Part shown: piece by piece, positions 11,335 through 20,124 of the stretch
How the letters are laid out: each line of letters begins with the position of its first letter
Numbering within the stretch: the first letter of the stretch is position 1
NCBI GenBank assembly: GCA_020796225.1
Contig: CM036755.1
Span: forward strand, 11,737,994 to 11,801,993
DNA from: Arion vulgaris
Lineage: Eukaryota > Mollusca > Gastropoda > Stylommatophora > Arionidae
DNA: 64,000 nt
Direction: 5' to 3'
Program-made: the position numbers and the translations under genes
Notes under the pieces: model-generated
The model's input: only the letters and a program-made list of their open reading frames with translations
Told to the model about the DNA's origin: nothing
The model's database searches: none

Positions 11335-11815
11335 GATCTCTTCGGACATAATGTATCAAAAGTTGTCACATAGACTTAATCTCCTTCGACATAATGTAAC
11401 AAAAGTTGGCATGTAGACTATTGATCTCTTGCGACATAATGTATCAAAAGTTGTCACGTAGACTTGATTTCATTCGATATAATGTATCAAAAGTTGTCAT
11501 GTAGACTATTGATTTCATTCGACATAATGTAATAAAAGTTGGTATGTAGACTATTGATCTCCTTCGACATAATGTAATAAAAGTTGGTATGTAGACTATT
11601 GATCTCCTTCGACATAATGTAATAAAAGTTGGTATGTAGACTATTGATCTCCTTCGACATAATATAATAAAAGTTGGTATGTAGACTATTGATCTCCTTC
11701 GACATAATGTAATAAAAGTTGGTATGTAGACTATTGATCTCCTTCGACATAATGTAATAAAAGTTGGTATGTAGACTATTGATCTCCTTCGACATAATGT
11801 AATAAAAATGGTGTT
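11335..11815. repeat. 45-bp minisatellite, about ten units
   Basis: Unit: ctccttcgacataatgtaat then aaaagttggtatgtagactattgat. Left units are more diverged than right ones, which suggests growth to the right. Because 45 is a multiple of three, the minus strand stays open across it. Confidence 0.9.
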
Positions 11816-11914
11816 TCATTTAACTACACATATTTAATAGATAGGGATGGACTGAAGTACCTATCACAAGATCTCACTGTTCTCTGCTTCATATCATATA
11901 TAGTTGTTCAAAAG

Positions 11915-12250
11915 CCGATATCATCTGACTATGAAGATAAGTTCTTGGTCACGACAAACCAGAAGGAGATTGTCATACAAATTGTAACTGCCAGCTACAT
12001 AAAATTCTCATTAGACAGTACTGCATGTGTCTGCGGAGCTCAAAAAGAAAAACTTTATTGTCCGCGGTTCCAACATTTGCTAACATTTTCCTCAACAATT
12101 AAGGAAAAATAAGGAATTATCAATGCAATGTTCAGCAAACTGCTTCTTCACAAAAAGGAAAGTAGCAAAATTCAGTAGTAGATAAATATATTTATGTAAT
12201 ACTGTTTAGTTTCTGTGCTAATCAAGCTGTGGTGATGTGCAAATTTGTGA
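11915..12250 (+). repeat. Second copy of the 10965-11285 segment
   Basis: About 320 bases match 10965-11285 (for example agacagtactgcatgtgtct versus agacagtactgtatgtgtct, and cagtagtagataaatatatt in both). Differences are scattered substitutions and small indels. The 45-bp array lies between the two copies. Confidence 0.85.
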
Positions 12251-12755
12251 CTGACTAATTCGTGGATTACTGATAAGTGATGTTAGTTTATGTGCTAATC
12301 AAGATGTGGTGTTGTAGCTTACTTATTCATGGATAACTGAAGAGAGACTACCATAAGCTGATGTAAGTACAATAGTTATCATATTTAAAATTAATCTAAG
12401 TATTCTGTATAAAAGTAAACTAAAATAGTATGTGACTGATGAGTTGCTCATCAGAAAACATCTTCTGTAATACACACATGCATCCAACAACAAGTTTCTA
12501 ACATCTGCAAGATGTATTGTCTAGATCAGCGTTTCCCAATAGTAACAGTCAATAGTTAGTCTGTGAGAATACACCGCCTCAGCCTGTGACATCACATGGC
12601 AATATTGCCGTCCGCGCTGTGGCCAGTTAGTAACGTTGGCCACGGGTTAAGACTTCTTATTTAGTCAATCATCTGAGCTCAGTGTGTCTGTTGATAAAAG
12701 TTTTATTGTACTTTTGTTAACATGTGCTAGAACCTTTATATAAACATCATCATCA
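12250..12755. other. No gene or recognised element
   Basis: AT-rich DNA. The stretch near 12530 (cagcgtttcccaatag) resembles a hAT terminal repeat, but I found no partner end, so I do not call it. Confidence 0.4.
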
Positions 12756-12759
12756 AGTA

Positions 12760-13185
12760 GTTGCGTGTCGCCTTGCGAAACATCACTTTCATCACAGCCC
12801 GCATGAAAACCTCGTGTCTTTAGCAAGTTGTCCCGTTTCCTCCAGCGTCATGTTCAATGTTTCTTTCCTGTCCTGCTGCCACCTTCGTATTTATCGTCCC
12901 CTGAATCGTGCCTCCAAGAACCATGCCTTCCATTACCGTTCTCTCCTAACCACTGTGACTTTTAACGTGGTAAAAATATTTCATCTTCCAGGACATGTTA
13001 TTTATGAGCCAATGCTCTTCGATATGCAGGCTTTGTAGGATGTCTTTGTTTTTTCTCTTCTCTTTCCAGGATGTTCTAAGAACTTTTGTGTAACTCCTTG
13101 TTTCAAAAGCTTCAATTTTGTTCTCAGGGGTCAATTCAACTGCTCGTGGAATATTTTTTCCCATCAGAACAGATCTCAGGTCGAC
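12760..13185 (-). mobile_element. L6 LINE 3' end
   Basis: Minus strand, frames shifting: IEAFETRSYTKVLRTSWKEK, NKDILQSLHIEEHWLINN, then QQDRKETLNMTLEE near 12850. This is the post-RT region of a LINE and matches the + fragment at 36950-37170 (QQNIKEILNITLEEVGELAS). It ends at a short (gat)n on the minus strand. Confidence 0.7.
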
Positions 13186-13284
13186 CCAACTTTAATTGGG
13201 TAGCAGGAAAAGTACTGGCAAGTAAAGGCGTCCGTCGTGATGTTGACCACATCACCCATTGTCATCAAACGGTCAATGAACATC

Positions 13285-13475
13285 CCCCAGAAGCATTTGA
13301 GCTTTCAGCCTTTGGCTCAGTGCCATAGACATCGTAACCCTTCGGTTCGGTGCCACAAACACCGTAGATCTGGAGAACCTGTGGCTTTTCTGCCAGCCTG
13401 CGGAATTGAACCGCACTGACAGGGAGCTTATACCCGTCGTCCAACGTGCTACAAACAAACTGGGAGGCATGCTGT
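13285..13475 (-). mobile_element. SINE-D copy, minus strand
   Basis: Matches the TSD-flanked + copy at 61475-61671. In reverse it shows the B-box region (ggaattgaaccgcactgac) and the body repeats of 'ggttcggtgcca'. Head at the right end. Confidence 0.75.
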
Positions 13476-13587
13476 CAATAATAGAGGCCTATCACTGTAT
13501 AACCTAATATGCATCGAGGTAGGGAAAAAGGGTTGGTTCCTGGACTTTTATGTTATATTTATATTTTATAATCATATTGAATTATGT

Positions 13588-13825
13588 GAGCGTCTGTAGC
13601 TCAAGCGGTAGTGAGCTCGATCACGAACCAAGCGTACCTGGTTCAAACCCCACGGTGGGCAAGTTTGAAGCAAATTCGTTTCGTAGGATTTTACAACAGG
13701 TAAATAGACCTCACCGTTCGAAAGCAATGGTAAACTACTGAACGTATAAGTGGTGCCTAGAAAATCAACGACTCGTTTACTGTGGTTAATGGCTATGTCC
13801 TTTGGGATATGCCACCATTTACAAT
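13588..13825 (+). mobile_element. SINE-C, cleanest copy
   Basis: tRNA-like head gagcgtctgtagctcaagcg with A box (tagctcaagcggtag) and a good B box (ggttcaaacccc) about 40 bases later. The body ends with the words cgtataagtggtgcctagaa and atgtcctttgggatatgcca. Possible target duplication attgaat(t/g)at on both sides. It would be transcribed by RNA polymerase III if active. Confidence 0.8.
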
Positions 13826-13839
13826 TGAATGATATAGTT

Positions 13840-14110
13840 ATTATATTTAGGGAATACGTTGATATATCTGTATTTGTCTGTGACTAGCGGCAAACGATGG
13901 TTACTGTAGTCAACATTATGCCAGCCGTCTTTATCTTGTAGCGCCTGCCTGTGCATGTGATGGTTGAGCCTGCAGTGACCTGTTCTTAGACGAAAGATTG
14001 TTGCGTGCTGTTTTCTGTTTAGTCTGCTGATGGGAGCTTGTGGGTGTTTGCAGCTCAGTGACTCAAAACTATAACATTGACAAATGATTAATGCGTGGTT
14101 GAAATACAGT
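13840..14110 (-). mobile_element. LINE-H fragment
   Basis: Minus strand reads ISRLNRKQHATIFRLRTGHC followed by RLNHHMHR (about 14035-13950). This is the intact form of the segment amplified as the 15-bp array at 1262-2512. Confidence 0.7.
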
Positions 14111-14127
14111 TGAGCATCTAAGCTTGT

Positions 14128-14665
14128 TGTTGTATCTAACAAGGGAGTCTAATTGTTGTATCCAACCAGGGAGTCTAATTGTTGTATCCAACCAGGAAGT
14201 CTAATTGTTGTATCCAACCAGGAGGTCTAATTGTTGTATCCAACCAGGAAGTCTAATTGTTGTATCCAACCAGGAGGTCTAATTGTTGTATCCAACCAGG
14301 CAGTCTAATTGTTGTATCCAACCAGGAAGTCTAATTGTTGTATCCAACCAGGCAGTCTAATTGTTGTATCCAACCAGGAAGTCTAATTGTTGTATCCAAC
14401 CAGGAGGTCTAATTGTTGTATCCAACCAGGAAGTCTAATTGTTGTATCCAACCAGGAAGTCTAATTGTTGTATCCAACCAGGAGGTCTAATTGTTGTATC
14501 CAACCAGGAAGTCTAATTGTTGTATCCAACCAGGAGGTCTAATTGTTGTATCCAACCAGGAAGTCTAATTGTTGTATCCAACCAGGGAGTCTAATTGTTG
14601 TATCCAACCAGGAAGTCTAATTGTTGTATCCAACCAGGAGGTCTAATTGTTGTATCCAACCAGGA
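14128..14665. repeat. 26-bp minisatellite, about 20 units
   Basis: Unit gtctaattgttgtatccaac plus cagga(a/g); variants ggag, gaag, gcag and ggga are interspersed. It runs straight into the first base of a SINE-B head (ggagtctctgtggcc). Confidence 0.9.
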
Positions 14666-16115
14666 GTCTCTGTGGCCTAGAGGTAAGCTGCTTGTCTCTC
14701 ATGCCAAATGTATCAGGTTTGCTTCCTCGTGGAGTCATCTGGATATTTTCCCAGAGATACCTGAACTCAGTGTAGGTGAGATCGAGTTCCTAGTCCTATC
14801 GGAGACGGAAACGTAGGTCCCGTGTTCAATTTGTGCACGTAAAAGAACCCTTGGCAGCTCAAAATCGAGAAGAGCAGGCTGGAAAGCAAAATCGAGAAGA
14901 GCAGGCTGGAAAGCAAAATCGAGAAGAGCAGGCTGGAAAGCAAAATCGAGAAGAACAGGCTGGAAAGCAAAATCGAGAAGAGCAGGCTGGAAAGCAAAAT
15001 CGAGAAGAGCAGGCTGGAAAGCAAAATCGAGAAGAGCAGGCTGGAAAGCAAAATAGAGAAGAGCAGGCTGGAAAGCAAAATAGAGAAGAACAGGCTGGAA
15101 AGCAAAATAGAGAAGAACAGGCTGGAAAGCAAAATAGAGAAGAACAGGCTGGAAAGCAAAATAGAGAAGAACAGGCTGGAAAGCAAAATAGAGAAGAACA
15201 GGCTGGAAAGCAAAATAGAGAAGAACAGGCTGGAAAGCAAAATCGAGAAGAGCAGGCTGGAAAGCAAAATCAAGAAGAGCATGCTGGAAAGCAAAATAGA
15301 GAAGAACAGGCTGGAAAGCAAAATAGAGAAGAACAGGCTGGAAAGCAAAATAGAGAAGAACAGGCTGGAAAGCAAAATCGAGAAGAGCAGGCTGGAAAGC
15401 AAAATAGAGAAGAACAGGCTGGAAAGCAAAATTGAGAAGAGCAGGCTGGAAAGCAAAATCGAGAAGAGCAGGCTGGAAAGCAAAATCGAGAAGAGCATGC
15501 TGGAAAGCAAAATCAAGAAGAGCATGCTGGAAAGCAAAATCAAGAAGAGCAGGCTGGAAAGCAAAATCAAGAAGAGCATGCTGGAAAGCAAAATCAAGAA
15601 GAGCATGCTGGAAAGCAAAATCAAGAAGAGCAGGCTGGAAAGCAAAATCGAGAAGAGCAGGCTGGAAAGCAAAATCGAGAAGAGCAGGCTGGAAAGCAAA
15701 ATCGAGAAGAGCATGCTGGAAAGCAAAATCGAGAAGAGCAGGCTGGAAAGCAAAATCGAGAAGAGCATGCTGGAAAGCAAAATCGAGAAGAGCAGGCTGG
15801 AAAGCAAAATCGAGAAGAGCAGGCTGGAAAGCAAAATCGAGAAGAGCAGGCTGGAAAGCAAAATCGAGAAGAGCAGGCTGGAAAGCAAAATCGAGAAGAG
15901 CAGGCTGGAAAGCCGATGCCTGCGCAATATTCATGAGAAAAAGAGTAAAAATAGAATTCATACAAAGATATCTTCAAAATTACATCAGGGACCCTCGCCG
16001 GTGCTACGGAGTTCGTGCGCTGTAGCTGAGATCTTCCTGTGTAAGAAATAGATCGGAGCTCACATGGTTACCCATCGAAGTGCAATGATGATGATTCTAT
16101 CAATCAATCAATCCG
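14663..16115 (+). mobile_element. SINE-B copy split by a 1-kb minisatellite
   Basis: Left part 14663-14862: head with A-box-like gtggcctagaggtaagctg, B-box-like caggtttgcttcc, then gtaggtgagatcgagttcct and cctatcggagacgg. Right part 15912-16115: ctcgccggtgctacggagtt, agaaatagatcggagc, gatgatgattctatc. Between them is an array made from one SINE segment. The intact copy at 35393-35810 carries that segment once, at about 35598-35625. Confidence 0.85.
14862..15912. repeat. 27-bp minisatellite, about 39 units, inside SINE-B
   Basis: Unit caaaatcgagaagagcaggc then tggaaag. Four variants (tcgag, tagag, tcaag; gcag versus gcatg) form runs, a sign of local block copying. Multiple open frames on both strands are caused by the 27-bp period. 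Confidence 0.95.
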
Positions 16116-16119
16116 GTCG

Positions 16120-16255
16120 GACTAACCGTGTATCTGTACTAGCCGTATATCTGAACTAACTGTATATCTGTACTAGCCGTGTATCTGAACTAGCCGTATA
16201 TCTGAACTAGCCGTATATCTGAACTAGCCGTATATCTGAACTAGGCGTATCTTCG
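16120..16255. repeat. 17-bp repeat, about eight units
   Basis: Unit tatatctgaactagccg; it grows from the SINE-B 3' flank. Confidence 0.85.
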
Positions 16256-16311
16256 AACAAGTTCTGTCTCCAAGCTAGTCTTGTATCATATCAATCCATG
16301 TAACATAACTA

Positions 16312-16557
16312 ACTCGGGGGTCTCTGTGGCGAAGTGGTTAAGCCCTTTGCCTTGTGAGTCGAAGGTCGTGGGTTCGAATCCGGACCGTGCCGTTCTGTTC
16401 ACGAGTGCAATTTTCTAAAGATACCCCTAGGATTGTTGCTGGAGCTACGGAGTTCGTGCTTTGTGCAATTCTCTCGGCAGGTGGCGTGCCATTTCTGCGG
16501 AGAGGACCGAGCCATATGGGGTAAAACCCGGTGCAATGAAGTCAATCCTTTGATTTT
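16312..16557 (+). mobile_element. SINE-A, complete, with 19-bp target duplication
   Basis: tRNA-like head with A box (gtggcgaagtggttaag) and near-perfect B box (ggttcgaatcc at about 16370). Body words: gagctacggagttcgtgctt, ctctcggcaggtgg, gccatatggggtaaaacccg. The target duplication aatccatgtaacataacta is exact on both sides (16293-16311 and 16558-16576), which fixes both ends and shows LINE-style insertion. A diverged second copy is at 26442-26690. Confidence 0.9.
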
Positions 16558-16576
16558 AATCCATGTAACATAACTA

Positions 16577-17786
16577 GCCATATATCTTCGTTTTCTTTCT
16601 GTTGTCCTGCTCTGCTTTTTTGCCGCTAGGCGTAGCAGGTTTAACTGATGATCGGTTTCCGAGATAGCGCACGCTTGGTCGCTTGGTAACACATATAGAA
16701 TATGGAACAAGAGAATATACTGTATTAAGAAGCATAGGAATGTTTTAAGAAACATAACCCTGACCTGATGGACTCGACGCACTACATTATAAAACATAAG
16801 TATAAGTCCAACTTAATTTCTATTAGTCTATCTATTATTGCTCTTATTGTATGCGTTGTTTGTTCCCTGCGTTCAACAAAGCCACATTGTTCATCCTTAA
16901 CTTCTCACCTTATTTTATTTCGTGCCTATCTCATGATAATGCTGACAAGTAATTTTGTTACGTGACTCATGAAGGCTGATTGTGCGGTGTTATTCGCATT
17001 CTATTGTACCTCTTTGGTAGTGCAATAACAATGAATTGGAGGAAATCATTAAACACGTATCCAGTATTATAGATATCGTTGAACAAATTCTTAAATTATC
17101 CCTAGTTCTTCAGTTGCTACAATTTCTGCAGTTAATACAGTTTACCAGGCTTAATGTGTCCGTCATAAAAATAAATACGATAAAACAGGACGCACGCACA
17201 CACACACAAACAAACATACACACACGCACGCACGCACGAAGGCATGCACGCATGACCGCCCACCCACCGACACCCTACACCCACACCAGATATATAATGC
17301 GATAATATGTAAATTACATTTTTTTAAATTTACATGTCCGACATGCACCAAAAAAAAAGAATGCAATTTTGGTAGTTTTTGTGTTCTTATTTGATCTCCC
17401 AGTGGAGCAAAGTGCAAGTGCCCACTTAATCGCAGCCAAAGGGTACAAGCTTTCATAGAGCCAATAGGCAACTAAACCAAATAAAACAATTCAGAGCAGC
17501 TCTCGTTCGAAAGTATGACGAGGCTCGGGATTTTACACGTCTAAAACGTGATCGGGTACCACCCTCTGCGGCACTAAAGGGCAAGGGCCCCCCAAATAAG
17601 TTATTGGTTACTGAACCGACATAATAACACTCTGGGCAAACTCATAGGTGCTCAATCTTTCCTGCAAATGTCGAAGAGTGTGCATTTTGATGGTTCTAGT
17701 AGCTGGCTGGTCAAACACACTCCTAACATTACACCTCAAGCTTCCAGTTCTACTTGTACAGTGTGTGATTCCAAACTTTTGAAATG
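16577..17786. other. No confident gene; CA-rich patch
   Basis: Mostly AT-rich unique-looking DNA. A (ca/cg)n-rich purine-pyrimidine tract lies at 17188-17285. The part 17390-17780 may be degraded LINE sequence but shows no motif I can name. Confidence 0.4.
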
Positions 17787-17794
17787 GTTTAGAG

Positions 17795-18540
17795 CATAGG
17801 TTCCCAAAGTGGGTGGTACCGTCCCCCAGTGGGCGCTGACGCCTTCTCGGAGGGTGGGGAAGCGATAGCGGGCTCGGAAGCATTGGGAGGGTGGGGGGGT
17901 GTTGAAGCGATCTAGGGGTCCTTATAGAAGAAATTAATAATATATATTTAAAAATAAATTATTTTCGTGATTTTGCGATTGAATGACTATATTCATTCAA
18001 GATCGCCCGAGTGGTTACCGGGGCCCAAATTGGGGTGTAAAGAATAGAACCACTGCTACCTGCCACGCATGTAGAGACGACTAAGGAGGTTGGTCGTGGG
18101 GCTAGCTATCACACCCCGTAACAAAAACACTAGGTGGCTACAGAACGGAGAGCGAACCGAGTAAACGCTGGCTGAAACCGGACACATCGCCGAAGGATAA
18201 GCACCAGAGCTTCAAATGGTGCTGAAGATGTGAGGCAAAACACACCAATGCTAATGCTGCATGAATCAGATATCCACATGAATAAAATTGATGGGGAAAT
18301 CTGGTATATCGTCTGGGCAGTGATCGCAAGAGAGAGAGATATTCAAGATTAATTACCTATTGACCACTACTTTTCCCATACTGTAACGGCATAAGCAGTA
18401 TAATGTATCATTAGTTGTAATTTACGTCGACAAATCATACGGCATGAGCGCAGAAAACTGTTACAAGGGGAGGGAGGGGGCGATGCAAAATTTATGTCTT
18501 CCAAAGTGGACGGTGGCCCGAAAACGTTTGGGAACTTATG
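17795..18540. mobile_element. hAT-type non-autonomous element carrying a nested SINE
   Basis: Ends are inverted: cataggttcccaaagtggg at the left, and at the right the reverse form of cataagttcccaaacg. Flanking 8-bp duplication gtttagag / gtttaaag (17787-17794, 18541-18548; one mismatch). The 8-bp duplication and CA...TG ends are typical of the hAT superfamily. No transposase. The same family as 38116-38543 and 44853-45228. Confidence 0.8.
18004..18340 (+). mobile_element. SINE-F nested in the hAT element
   Basis: Bounded by the direct repeat attcaagat (17995-18003 and 18341-18349). It starts cgcccgagtggttaccgggg, the same head as SINE-E, but has a different body (cggagagcgaaccgagtaaa, cgccgaaggataagcac) and a short (ga)n end. 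A related body lies at 50340-50500. Confidence 0.75.
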
Positions 18541-18789
18541 GTTTAAAGGTTGGAAACCTCAGTGGATGAGATTCACTGTGTTATGTGTTATCAACCAGGC
18601 CATACCAATTCACCCAGAAACAATCTATATGTGTGGTTGCTTGGATTTACTAGTAGGCGTGTGCACACGAAATTGAGACTTTTGTTTTAATCTTTATAAT
18701 ATCCCCTTGAAATACAGGGGACATAACTCACTACAACATTGTAATTAAATGTCACTCAAATCGATGACGCTACTAAACCGCGTTTGATA

Positions 18790-19500
18790 TCTTATTTATC
18801 TTGTACATCAACACATTAACAGACTCCAGTTAGCATGTAACAAATACAACTTGAGAATAAACATCGACAAAACAGAAGTAATGACATTCGCCAGAGAGGA
18901 AAGCACTACCAATTTCTCCATCGACAATCGCCTACTAAAACAAGTCAAAGACTTCACATACCTGGGGAGCATTTTTCAGCAAACGGAAGAATAACTAATG
19001 AAATTCAACACAGATGCAACAAAGCAAATCAAATGATAGGGTAAATGGCGTCAATTTTAAGATGCAAACACGTCACCATGAACACAAAAAGAGCAATGTT
19101 CAACACAATCTTTCTCCTCACATTATGTTACCAGTGCCAAACCTGGACGCTGACAACAAATGATAGAAGAAAACTAGTCACAACAGAGATGAAGTGTCTA
19201 CGCAGAATGCTGGGTGTAACAAGAAGAGACCGGTTGAGAAATGAAGACATCAGGAAAAAGTGGGTACAACATCAGTACTAGACTTCATCAAGAAACAACA
19301 AATTAAATGGTTCGGTACGTATGCAGATTACCAACAGACAGCGCATCTCAAAGAGCAATGTTGCTCCGATACAACGGGTACACAGCAAAAGGCTGGCCAC
19401 GCAAAAGATGGACCTCAGAGATAACAGAGGCGACAAAAGAGACTATCTACGAACCGCATACAAGGGCCCGTTTTAGAAATCTCTCCTTGACCTGACGCTG
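18790..19500 (+). mobile_element. L4 LINE, RT C-terminal and post-RT part
   Basis: Frames shift, but the order is that of a LINE ORF2 end: about 18830-18990 reads CNKYNLRININKTEVMTF and FTYLGSIFQQ; 19045-19278 reads LCYQCQTWTLTTNDRRKL and CLRRMLGVTRRDRLRNEDIR; 19307-19492 reads AKGWPRKRWTSEITEATK. The polymerase core is missing. Other copies: 41680-42280, 46800-46990 (minus). Confidence 0.8.
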
Positions 19501-19577
19501 TGATGCAAAACAGGACATCAGTTTAGTAACCAATAACCAATTCTAGTAAAGAGGGGAAGATAACTTCCCGAAATAGA

Positions 19578-19678
19578 CAAATAATAGTAAATACTGAAAT
19601 ATAACCTAATCCAAAACCATGATTTTCCACAAATGTTTGTCTAACCCCACCAAGAAAAATAATCATTAGCCGCCACTG
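19578..19678 (-). mobile_element. Truncated copy of the 57429 hAT MITE
   Basis: Ends at 19678 with agccgccactg, the terminal repeat of the element at 57429-57595. It matches that element inwards (ggggttagac, catgattttgg and ttatatt in reverse) until about 19578, where similarity stops. Confidence 0.65.
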
Positions 19679-19679
19679 T

Positions 19680-20122
19680 TTCAAACTATATAACTGGCAG
19701 TTCTATATATTATTTCGACTTTCAAAGTTGATGTCGCTTTAACCGTTTGTAGTCTAAATTGTATAATGAATGTTTAACTATTTCAATATGGTAGTTTTAC
19801 TTTGAAGATGTGAAAACAATGAACTATATTATTGATTTAGCCCTTTTCTAATTGCCTTCTATTAATTAATGCACATTTTACTCAATACCCATACCGGTGC
19901 CCGTATCTAGTGTGACCTGGCAAAACGCACGTCCTGCACGATGATCGAACTATTTGATACTCTTTGACAGCTCATGTAGACGTATATCGTTGGTTTGATG
20001 AGCAGTTTCTTAACAGCCTCCTATATCAGCGCGTGTATACGTTCGCGTGACAGTTGGCCCCACGTGTCAAGCGCAGTTTAGGTAAGCGAATCGTATCTTT
20101 AATATAGGTACAATAGTTTCAT
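19680..20122. other. No gene seen; left flank of the 57-bp array
   Basis: AT-rich DNA with a somewhat GC-richer stretch at 19900-20090 (cgtgtatacgttcgcgtgac). No motif recognised. Confidence 0.4.
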
Positions 20123-20124
20123 TT

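Noticed and set aside
12530..12660. Possible hAT end (cagcgtttcccaa)
   Set aside because: No matching inverted end or 8-bp duplication found nearby.
13588..13660. True tRNA gene
   Set aside because: A and B boxes are good, but the acceptor stem does not pair well and the sequence continues into a repeated SINE body with four copies in the window.
14735..16051. Several overlapping long frames (QNREEQAGK, FAFQPALLD and others)
   Set aside because: All are readings of the 27-bp array inside a SINE.
16319..16395. True tRNA gene
   Set aside because: Same reasoning: tRNA-like head of SINE-A bounded by a 19-bp target duplication.
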